DNA from: Ambrosia x helenae | Lineage: Eukaryota; Streptophyta; Magnoliopsida; Asterales; Asteraceae | Assembly (NCBI GenBank): GCA_030844895.1 | Contig: JAUTDX010000230.1 | Location: forward strand, 186,001 to 250,000 | Reading direction: 5' to 3' | Length of the DNA stretch: 64,000 nucleotides | Part shown: positions 46,708 through 56,632 of the stretch, piece after piece | Layout: each line of letters starts with the position of its first letter | Position numbering within the stretch: position 1 is the first letter of the stretch | Position numbers and translations under genes: made by a program | Notes under the pieces: generated by a model | Seen by the model: the letters and a program-made list of their open reading frames with translations, nothing else | Database searches by the model: none | What the model was told of the DNA's origin: nothing

Positions 46708-47901
46708 TTTATCTACAAAGAAAAGAATCATTTATTTAGAAACGAGCATGTGTATGAGAACTTCAGGTCCTCTTTAATTAGAACTACAGGTTCTATGACA
46801 AGGCTGTTTTTATATATTTTGAACGACTTTAATTTTGTATTCCATATGGACAGTTCGCAATTTATGGATGGCTTTTGTAAGGTGTATGTACACTTGTATT
46901 GATAATAGACTTTGGCATCATCATATTTACAAGTGTAATCAATCATGCTGATAATAGTTATTGTTGAATATACTTTGGTTAAAAATTGTTTCAAGTTGTC
47001 GTGCCTGTTATTAAATTCGTACGATATATTAATTAAATAATAGTAATTTGTTCTTGGTTGGATACAATTGGCAACTAATGAGAATATAATAATGTATAAG
47101 ATCAAGATCCATGTATCATATGTTCAAACTGTTTACTTTCACATCTTGAAGAAAATAATACTCTTTCATAATAATAATAATAATAATAATAATAATAGCG
47201 TTATAAGATTCGACAGATTCGTAAACACCACCGCTGTACTCTGTGAGATTAGACGCCGGAATCGGAATCTTGACAGCGGCGATTGGTGGGTGTGTTCATC
47301 GCCGTCGATGGCGGAGTCATCGGTGATGGTGGTTATTTATATATGGTAAGATCTATAAAGAAATCCTATATTTTGTTCTAAAGTTAAAAAATAAATCATA
47401 TTTCTGTAATCTGAAATCCAGATCCAAAAACATATTCATGTTATTCCAAAGGATTAGATCTATAATTTGAAAAAAAAAAAATTGTTAACTTTCTTTCTAT
47501 GAGAAAAAAAATTCCACTGTATATGATTTGTTTGTTCTAAAATTTGTTCTTGATTTTGATTTCAAAATTTGTTTTTGTAGTAAGCTTTTCTTTGTCGAGA
47601 AAATCATTGAAATTTTATAAAAGTTCTATCATATATGACATGTCCAGAATTCAAAATCTTCAAAAATTGTAAAACATGATCAAAACTTTTATAAAAATGG
47701 ATGTGTGTCTTCCTTTGGATGAATATGCATATGTATACTATAAAAAAATAACAGGGAGAACATATTCGAACATATTGTAAAATACTGATGATATGTACCA
47801 AGGTTGATGAATCTGTGATGTCAATAGGATGTGAGACTACTTGAAGATCGACGAGGATTTTTTTTTTTTTTTTGTGAAGAGAGCGATTCGTGCTGATAAC
47901 G
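46708..47901 (-). other. Copia leader with (AAT)n tract and GC-richer island
   Basis: The 5' leader is about 1.2 kb, long for a 6-kb copia element. An AAT/ATA run lies at about 47168-47200. Beside it, 47205-47345 is richer in G/C (CGCCGTCGATGGCGGAGTC) and unlike its surroundings, perhaps captured host sequence. The minus frame 46728-47105 has no recognisable domain. Confidence 0.55.
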
Positions 47902-48076
47902 TATTAGAAATTGAATAGAAGAGATAGAAGAATTAGAGAGAAATTGAGAGTGTTTTGTGTATTCTCATTATTATCAAATGTACATGATCAATGTATATAT
48001 ATACACACATATAGATGTAACTGTAATATGGTTATATGGGGAAGAATATTGCCACATGTATATTTGATTTATAACA
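47902..48076 (-). repeat. 5' LTR of the copia element
   Basis: A 175-bp LTR starting TGTTATAAATC on the minus strand, flanked by target duplication GTAAC at 48077-48081. A TATATATA core lies near 47996-48003. Confidence 0.93.
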
Positions 48077-48220
48077 GTAACATTTGAATTTAAAAAAAAA
48101 AGTAAAAAGTAAGAATTAATAAAGGCCATAGATGAAGATCAATGGATGGCCAAGATGGAGTTTATTAAGTTTTCTTAACTAAATAGGGTTTTCAATTTAT
48201 CCTCCCCCTATATATAGAAT

Positions 48221-48223
48221 TTA

Positions 48224-48262
<39 letters not shown>
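48221..48262. repeat. (TA)n(TG)n microsatellite
   Basis: A TA run passes into a TG run of about nine units. Confidence 0.85.
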
Positions 48263-48263
<1 letters not shown>

Positions 48264-48820
48264 ATTTTTAAAAATAGTTCGGGCCCATTTGAGGGTCGGG
48301 CCCTGAGCCGGTGACCACCCGGCCCATGCTTAGGGCCGACCCTAACCTTCCCAACCATTAACATGCTTGACAGTAGTACAACGATAAAAATTGATTTTGT
48401 ATTCATGTGCTACAACTCTGTAGTTGTCCTTGTTTTCACCAACCCCAAATTTAGATAGAACCACGACATCATCTTCCTAAAGTTCACTGTCAAAAAATTG
48501 TATCAAATGACTCTTAATAGAACCTTGAATCTTATCACCCTGAAAATAACCATAAACAAAACATGAAGATCAATCACAACAACTCTCATAAACATAAAGA
48601 TATATACAAACATAAAATAAAAACACAAAGTAAACAAAAAACATAAGATGAAGAGAAAGAGAACATCATTCAGTTTCATCAACTAACAAAATACAAAACA
48701 TAAAGTATCAAGAAAAGACCACGTGTTACAAACTAACAAAAAACAAAGATATATACGTTACCTACCCATCGATCAATATCACCTCCATCTTAAAATTTTG
48801 ATTCCACTTTTGTATGATTC

Positions 48821-51814
48821 TATCACACCCTCAAATTTCACGTGCGAGGTTTACCGTGAGGCGCGTGACACACCAAAGATCCAAGTCAACGGTCACAATA
48901 AACGACAACTAAATGTAAAGATAAGTAAACCATTTATAAAGTTTAAAAGTATTAACAGCTACAGCGGAAGCATAAAACGTCTTTATGTCTCGTGAAGTAA
49001 GTGACAAAAGTTCGACAATGTTTGAAACCATGCAAATGAATCCTAGACGTCGTGCAACACCGTGCGCCTATCGACTACTGCTACCTTAGCGACCTAAGAA
49101 AACATTCTAAAAACGTCAGCACATAATGCTGGTGAGTCACAGAGTTTTAAGTTTGCAAAAGTAGTATTGTTTGAAAGCCCAGACCAATCGATGTTTGTAA
49201 AACCCGACCAATCAATGTTTGTAAATCCCGGTCAATTAATGTTTGTAAATCCCAGCCGATCAATGTTTGTAAATCCCGGCCAATCAATGTTTATAAATCC
49301 CAGCCAATTAATGTTTGTAAATCCCGACCAATTAATGTTTGTAAATCCCGACCAATAAATGTTTGTAAATCCCGGCCGATCAATGTTTGTAAATCCCGGC
49401 CAATTAATGTTTGTAAATCCCGACCGATCAATGTTTGTAAATCCTGGCCGATCAATGTTTGTAAATCCCGACCGATCAATGTTTGTAAATCCCGGCCGAT
49501 CAATGTTTGTAAACCAGATCAATAAATGTTTGTAAACCAGACCAATAAATGTTTGTAAACCAGACCGATAAATGTTTGTAAACCAGATCGATAAATGTTT
49601 GTAAACCAGACCATCCAATCCTTACATCTATACCTAATGCTAGCTAGACACCGTTACATGATACTAAAGTGTCGTGAACCACTGCTGAACGTTAGAAATG
49701 CCTCAATACCCGCCACCGGACATCAGTCGGTGTCGTAATGTTAGATAGGACAAATATGCACCCGCCACCGACCGTCAGTCTGCCCGAGTGGGGCTTGCTA
49801 GGCCTAATAGATCTATTCACACTTTCCCCGCTATGTATCCACATATTAATGGTTCACTAAAGTTAGGAGGACATGAATGATGTAATGTCACTTAGAACCT
49901 ATGCGATATAATGTAATATGTTGGTCTAAAAGTTTGTAAGTTCGCAAATCTATAAGTTTGTAAGTCTGTAAGTCTGTAAGTTTGTAAGTCTGTAAGTTTG
50001 TACCGCATGTTTCTCCCCCGAAAATGAAAACAGTAAAATGTGGGGCTGTGAACTCACCTTAGTTTGCGTCTTCTAGTAAAGAATTACTGACACGACCAGA
50101 CAGTCCAAATACCGGCGATCTATCATAAAAGTTGGTATAAGTGTTTTGACTAATAACCCTTGGGTTAACTAGTTCCCGATTGTCCAGATCATGACTAAGT
50201 ATGTTTGAGAATGTGTTTGAACGTTGACCCGACACACCAGACAGACCCGACATCCCGTTGGTGACCCATTACATAAATTAATCAACTATATATAGTTTAC
50301 ACATAAGGTTCAAACATAAATCACTTAGTTTGCATCAAAATTTGCATATAAGAAGTCGTGGGGTCGAATGCGTTGGAAATCATGTTCATTCGCACCCTCT
50401 GATAGGTAGAACGAGTTGCTGATGGGTAGAACGAGTCAAAAAGTTGTTCATTAAACCTCCCGAAGGGTCGAATGAGTTTCCAGGTGGTTCATTCGACCTC
50501 TCTGATACTGGTTCGACCTCCCAAAGGTGCGAACCAGTTTCTCGTTCGACCCAACTGCTGCAAAAACTCATAAAACGCACCAAATTGCATCAAAACAGTC
50601 CGAAAATATCACGAAACATCACCAATCAGAGTAGTCAACTATATTTAATTTATCCCCACAAACCCTACCAATCCCGAAATCAATCCATCTCACGACTTAC
50701 CCAAAATGGCAAATTATGGAAATGTCACACCAATGCATGTAATCTTTACCCAAAACGGAAATTTATCAAAATCATCTTATAATCAGATTATTATGCTCAA
50801 ATTATCATGTATATGAAAACCCCTAATCATCTCATTAACATATCCATCAAGAACAATCCCTAGATCTAGCATAAAAACCCCCAAATTGGGTAAAACCTCA
50901 TCAATCATCAATTGCACCATATAATAATCCTAAATCATCATCTAAAACAGTTATAGATCACTAATATACCATCATTTAACATAATTAACACATGTATATT
51001 TGTATGAAAACTCATTATTAACGAAAAGGTTTTGTTTAGAAAGGTGTTAGAAAGGTTTTTATCCATGAAAACTTCCTTAGATCAGATCTGGACCTTTGGG
51101 GTTTGAGAAAAACGAATGAAAATGCTTTAAAAAGGATTTAGATCAAGAACACACCTTGAATCTTCTCTTGTTTATGATGTAGAAGGTATTTTTATGTTAG
51201 GATCTGAAAAACAAGGTCAAAAACTCCTCCCTACAGGTTTGAGGTTGAGAGAGAGCACTTTGGGGCGGTTAGGGTTTGTGAAATGATGAAAAAGTTGCAA
51301 AGTATGGTATTTATAGTATCAGTTCGTTCGCATCCTCTTGGGGTCGAATGAAGATGTTTGAGGGTAGAATGAAGATCAGTCCAGCTGGTTCTCACCCCCT
51401 TAGGGTCGAACCAGTACCCATGTTTTCAACTTTTATGGTTTTGTCGTTTAAACGCGTTTTAACACATGTTAACACATGTTAACACATTCTAACACATGAA
51501 CATGCAATCCTAACATATGTTAAGCATGTATAATCATATAAATGTCATATAATCACGTATTTACACATTTTACATCATATATGGATCAATTTATGTTTGT
51601 CACTTAATTCAATTCATGTAATTCAATAACAACGAGATTCAAGACTCGTGTGTGCGTGTGTTACCCCCAATGATCCTCCGAATCATTGAACCCTGGACAA
51701 TACGTAATGTAAACTGACTCAACTGACCCTGTTAAGTACGTTTGATAAATGTTTTTCGCTAAGGTAGACTTATATTTTTGAAAAAAAATTACCTTGAGTT
51801 TGCCGGGCGTCACA
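48821..51814 (-). mobile_element. 2994-bp solo LTR with 5-bp target duplication
   Basis: Flanked by GATTC at 48816-48820 and 51815-51819. The minus strand reads TGTGACGCCC at one end and GGGTGTGATA at the other; the last bases probably derive from CA. No internal region or primer site is present, so unequal recombination between two LTRs left this one. A minus TATA box (TATAAATA) is at 51308-51315. It sits in the OB-fold exon of the RPA1-like fragment, whose frame meets across the duplication. A minisatellite fills 49188-49617. Confidence 0.85.
49188..49617. repeat. 24/23-bp minisatellite, about 18 copies, inside the solo LTR
   Basis: The unit contains AATGTTTGTAAATCCCGGCC. Thirteen units of 24 bp are followed from about 49501 by five of 23 bp with CCAGACC in place of CCCGGCC. 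A frame of 128 residues (49232-49618 minus) merely translates it. A different short repeat of GTAAGTCT/GTAAGTTT lies at about 49930-50005. Confidence 0.92.
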
Positions 51815-51907
51815 GATTCGGGCATTCATGTACCACATATCTTTAGCTGGATTCAGATCAAAAACAAAACTAATATTGTTATTCACATTCTCCATTGACA
51901 TTGACAT

Positions 51908-52405
51908 GGTTTTAAAGAACTGCTTTTAAGAGGGAAATTTCAAAAACTCTGCAGAAATTTCAAAACTGATATTACGAATGGCTGAATTTGTTATGTGCTT
52001 ATACTTATAATGGAAGCTTAGTTATGACTACACCTTCAGCATAATTAATGAACCACGTTTCCTTATATTAAATTAAAACTTTCCTCTTAAAAGATCAAAC
52101 TTCGGCGGCTTAACAACTACCAACAGATGTTCATAACATTTGCTTGTTAAAAAGATGAGGTCAATTATTACTCTGAACAACTGTTCGTTAATCGAGATTA
52201 ACAAACAGATGTTGTGAGCTCAACAATGGTAAATTCAAGTGGCCCACGTATTTTCTTGAATATTTTAAGCAGATTAATGACATCATTATTCACATCATCG
52301 AGACATTATTGGCTTACCTTTATGATTGACACGTCAACTTTCTTATGTCACTCACGACTCTTCTATTATAGTAAATATAGATTATAACACATATATTAAT
52401 ACTTC
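51908..52405. other. Non-coding flank upstream of the RPA1-like fragment
   Basis: No gene supported. Confidence 0.45.
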
Positions 52406-53064
52406 GGCCCTGTTTGGTAAGATCTGAATGAGCCTCTTAATGGCTAAGCGCTGAATCGGTCAGTAGTCAGTGCGTTTGATCAGAAGTACGGAAGTGGGCC
52501 CTCACCCTTCTCTAATAGGGGCGTTCACGTTAAGCGGAGCCTCTGAATGATTCAGATTTGCACACATGCTGAATGAAAAAAAAAAAAGACTGTGTTTACC
52601 CTTCGTGCTCCTCCTCCTCTCCTCCTTCCTCGTTGCTCCTCTCATCCTTCTCCTCTGACCTCCAACCACCGCCAACAACCCTGCTCCTCCTCCGACCTCC
52701 AACCGCCACCGCTCCTCCCCACCCCACCCTCCTTAGCCCTCGTCACCCTCCGACCGCCGCCACCGACCCTTCTTCCTCTCCTCTGCTCTCGTCTCCTCCT
52801 CCTGCTCCTCCGTCACTCCCACCTCTATCTACTTCTCTGTGTTTGTGTGGTGTTGTCTGTGTGTGAGGAATCGTTTGATTTAAGAAAAAGAAATAAAAGG
52901 AAGAAGGGAAAGAGAGAGCATGTGTACGTTTGTGTGGTGTGGTGTGTGTCTGATTTTTATATTTTTATAAAAACAAGTTGTGAAGTAAAGTAGTAATTTT
53001 ATAGAGTTATTCAGTGGTTTAACCAAACACCAGTTTTATGGTTCAGCACTTGCCAAACAGCCCC
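52406..53064. mobile_element. 659-bp TIR element carrying a CT/C-rich block
   Basis: Inverted ends GGCCCTGTTTGGTAAG and CTTGCCAAACAGCCCC, with TTC on both outer sides. Inside, 52600-52830 is a CCTCCT/CCACCG-rich stretch giving open frames in several registers (such as 52573-52866 and 52592-52993) with Pro/Ser/Leu-only products. Composition explains those frames. The block may be captured host sequence. Confidence 0.65.
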
Positions 53065-53188
53065 TTCATGCTAGATTTTTCTATCATTAAAGCTTTGAGA
53101 TATAATCCAGCAGTACTAATAACAATGAGAAAGTATACGATATAAAGTTTCTTAATGTAAGAAGCGTAAGAAGCCACCATAATACGCC

Positions 53189-54909
53189 ACCGATGGCGGA
53201 ATCATCGAGGTGTCACGTAGTGACGATTGTTCAAAAGCACATGGTACTAAAATGTAAATATATTATTGAATAATTTAAATTGTCTTACAAAGATGAAATA
53301 AAAAGAAAATACAAAGGTCTGAACGAAACATGAAATTTGAAATAACTTCTTATAAGTAAGCACTAAAGTCCAATGCTATAGTACTAAGATCAAACTGCAC
53401 CTGAAACATGTACAAAATAAGTTTTGTCAACATATGAAATGTTGGTGAGCATTCCTAGTTTTAATACATATAGTAAGTTGGAAAATGTTATACAATTCAA
53501 GTGCAAAGCTACAGTGCATTTATGTAAACTATGTATCATACAAATGAGCGAAATCAATCCTGTGACTGTATAAATGTACTAAAATGAACGACGGTGTACT
53601 TATCCAATAAATGGATAATAACTTAACAATGACCATGGATTCTCCGATGAAAAAAGGGGGAGAATCACCTAGGTGGGTTGTCAATCCAATAGCGCTATCC
53701 AATGTTAAGGTCGGCTTGTACAATGTTAATGATTTCACTAAGTACAAATGTATTCTACATGCAATGTCTAAGCATAAAACACGTTTGTAAGCAAATGCAC
53801 ATAGTACTAGAATTGTATTGTAAAAATGTGAACTTGTATTTGTAATTTGTATAAGTGTACATGTAACACCCCAAAAATGAATAAAAGAAAAAAGGGGATA
53901 GGAAATACTCACTTTCGCCAAATGACTAGATGACTAAGCGAGTGTTAAAACGCGAGCAATCCAAAGATTAAACAACGAAGCTAGTCCAATTTAGAAGAAA
54001 AGAAACCGAATATGAAAAATATCAAGCTTCCAATTCGCCAATTACAAGAGCTTATAATCAAAGCTTCAAATGTAGAAGTAATATACTCTAGAAGAAAGGT
54101 ATGAGGGAGAGTTTAATCGAATTGAAACAATCGATTTAGAGGTGCCAAGTGTAATGGGTCATAGGTGGGTTTTTATACTAGTTTTGGATTCAATTAGGCT
54201 TTAAAATTGGTTAACACAATAAAGTAAGGTTTTAAGATAAATTGACTATTTGACTAGGACTTTGACTAGGATTTTGACTAAGACTTTGACTAGGACTTTT
54301 GACTAAGACTTTGACTTTGACTGGAACTTTGACTGTCTCAGCGGACCGCGAGAGCTAAAAAAATCATTTTTTCTAATTTAATCAATTTTAAGTTCTGGAC
54401 TCGTTTCCTTCGGTTTCTAAGTTGTTTTAGGACCGAAAATTAAGGGCTTTGAGTATCAAGGTCTGAAACATATATGCTCGGGTGTAGATGTGAGTATAAA
54501 ACGTGCATACTTTTACTTATAAAAATTATAAGTTTTATTAAATTGTGAATTTTGGTCCTATTAAAATATGAGGGTTAAAAATGAAAATTTTGAAATAGTT
54601 GAGGAACCAATTATTCACATTTGTGAAAAGTGAAGGGTGCAGGTTGTCATAGTCTCCCCTACTTTAGAAAATTTCGTCCCGAAATTACTTTCAAGGGAAG
54701 GTTTCCATGAAATAAAAGACATTTGTAAAAAGGCAAGTAGATTTTAAGAAATGCATCAGCCATGATTTGACAAAGTTTGAAGTAGTTGTTTAATACCCAA
54801 AATAAGAGTTTAAAAATCCTTAAAGTTTGACCAAGGTTTAGAGAATTAAGAGTTTATAATGAGCATGGTTTGGGAAAAGTATGTAACTGGTGAGGGCAGG
54901 GCAGTGTTA
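53189..54909 (-). repeat. LTR segment, copy 1 of a nearly identical pair
   Basis: About 1.72 kb, with roughly 20 differences by eye from 60661-62395 plus one 13-bp indel in a GACTAGGACTTTT-type run. Minus TATA box at 54171-54177. The proximal LTR end (TGTAACACCCC) and primer site are missing here, so the left side is truncated. The 130-residue minus frame 53529-53921 is shared with the second copy but has no recognisable domain. Confidence 0.8.
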
Positions 54910-56632
54910 TAGTAGCTCCCCTTACTTTAGAGAAGTTTCTGACCGAACTTTATTAAGGACATGCAACAGGATTTCGACTAACAGTAAGTGTAAGAGTATA
55001 CAAAGTTTGCGTTTTCTGTGCGGATGGTCTAGAGAAAGACTCTAGGAAGTCGAATTGAAGCTCGTGTAAGAACATTCTTATCGAAAATGCTAGCTATTAG
55101 TCAACGATCTAATAAAGAGATAGTAATGGGTAGGTTCTTGGTCAGACTCCTAGTCCGCTCCCGCGGTATCGCTCGTGCTTATATATAGGGTGTACCGCAG
55201 CTAACCCACCACACTACCGATACTTTGGACTCGTACTGATTGTCTACCAATAGCCTAAGTAGAATCACACACCACCCCCATGTACCTGTAAATCCATGAT
55301 TGTGTTCCGGACCGTAATCATCGATTTACCTTACACTAGGGTGCTATGCTTTTCCATAACACTAACATAAGTAATACAAGAAACAATGCGTGCAACCAAA
55401 ATGTGTTAAGTAGTAGATACTGCTCAAGTATAAGATGCGGTTATAGGTTCTTCCCCTTTCAGGTTCACCTTTTAACCGTAATGAGATTAATGTGTAAGTA
55501 TAAGACATGATTAGGGGTTCTTCACCTTTCGGGTTCACCCTTAACCGGTAAATTTTTATTCACATCATTGGGCTCTAAACAACCATATTGATAAACTCTG
55601 AGGATTACACCGTTCCCCTTGGGTTAGAGGAATACTCTGAACCGAGTCGTACATGGGAACTGGCTTAGATCTCATATGAGCTATCAATTAGTATGTTCGT
55701 TGGTCATGATGATGAACAAAATAATGTAAAGTATAACAGGGTTTTGCTCACAACAAAAAAAATATGCATACCAAATATGCGTTCATGTAAGTATATAAGT
55801 ATAGCATAAAATTTCGATTGAAAGAATAGCATAACGTAAATCGAGTAAATCGCACAATTTGCACAAAATGAAAGTAAACGAGTTAAATTAATGCTCAAAA
55901 GTAGTGTTGTAAGAATAACTACTAATAACTAGTGCGAGAATAGTTGCGAATAACGCGTGAAAATAACTACCAACAAAAGAATAATACAAAAATAATAAGA
56001 TAATGTACGAACGTAACTATAAATAGAATGGTGTAAAAAATAATGAAATTTACTATAAATGAAAGTGCGTAGAACAGACGTATAGTCTACTGGTATGAGG
56101 ATAACTTTTTGGAAACCGAAGAATGTTTAAGTTCAAAACAGATTCACTTGAAAAGATTTCGTAGGTACACATTTTCATGTGTTTACGAGAAAGTCGAGTT
56201 TGAAAAGTGTTATAAGGTATATTATTAGTTGCAAATTCCTCCCAAAAACATATATTGGATACGTTATATGAAAACATGCAGATTTACATTTGATTTGTAA
56301 AATATGCAATGCAAGATGAAACCATTTCATGAAGTGTGTGTAAATCTAATGTGTTTCGAAAGACCAAGATTTAAAATGATGTGAAGGTTGTGAATGATCC
56401 CAGATGCCTTGACGAATTTTGGAAAAAAAAAATTCTGTATTTAAACATTTCTTTAACTTGTGGGTTGAAAAGTCGGAAATTTTTAATTGTTATGAAATGT
56501 TAAGAAAATCGAAGTGTTACCCGTTAAGACTGGGTAAACTTGAAACCTTTTAAATTTTCAAACTTTTGCAAAATTTATACATTGAAAGATCATTTATTTG
56601 CAGGATCGTTAAGGCATCTCTTTGGGCTCATA
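54910..56632. other. Retrotransposon-like non-coding sequence
   Basis: It presumably continues the LTR or element of copy 1 beyond the point where copy 2 is interrupted. It has tandemly similar phrases (GGTTCTTCCCCTTTCAGGTTCACC at about 55448, GGTTCTTCACCTTTCGGGTTCACC at about 55517). No coding region. Confidence 0.5.

Larger units (their letters stand above)
41990..48076 (-). mobile_element. Complete Ty1/copia retrotransposon, recent insertion
   Basis: A 6087-bp element bounded by 175-bp LTRs (41990-42164 and 47902-48076) and a perfect 5-bp target duplication GTAAC (41985-41989, 48077-48081). Order on the minus strand is 5' LTR, a 1.17-kb leader, gag, protease, integrase, RT, RNase H, polypurine tract, 3' LTR, and integrase before RT defines Ty1/copia. 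The LTRs differ at four of 175 positions, all transitions. The first bases after the 5' LTR (CGTTATCAGCACGAATCG) do not match initiator tRNA, so a different or internal tRNA primer is likely. Clade assignment (perhaps Ivana/Oryco-like) is tentative. Confidence 0.93.
48340..51907 (-). pseudogene. RPA1/DUF223-like OB-fold gene fragment, split by a solo LTR
   Basis: Minus strand. The first coding piece starts at the ATG at 51905-51907 (MSMSMENV, then DLNPAKDMWYMNARI), is interrupted by the LTR at 48821-51814, and continues through IQKWNQNF to about 48765. After an apparent intron (donor GTAACG near 48762, acceptor TTTTCAG next to 48539) the second piece reads GDKIQGSIKSHLIQFF, then LSKFGVG and YRVVAHEYKINF. 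That order (LNP..W...RI..W, then GD.I.A.I, then F.V) is the N-terminal OB fold of plant RPA70-like/DUF223 proteins, which bind single-stranded DNA and are often carried by Helitrons. An in-frame TAG after FFDSEL and doubtful framing near 48770 show it is dead. The rest of the protein is missing. Confidence 0.6.

Noticed and set aside
49188..49617. CRISPR-like array of regular repeats
   Set aside because: Units are contiguous with no unique spacers, degenerate, and inside a plant solo LTR; this is a minisatellite.
49232..49618. 128-residue repeat protein on the minus strand
   Set aside because: It is only the translation of the 24-bp minisatellite, whose length is a multiple of three; the frame fails where units become 23 bp.
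52573..52993. Pro/Leu/Ser-rich proteins of 97 and 133 residues
   Set aside because: Overlapping frames all stay open because the block is CT/C-rich; no start context, domain or codon bias supports coding.
53529..53921. 130-residue ORF present in both near-identical LTR segments
   Set aside because: Conservation merely follows the recent duplication; the more diverged LTR at 56633 does not keep the frame, and no domain is seen.
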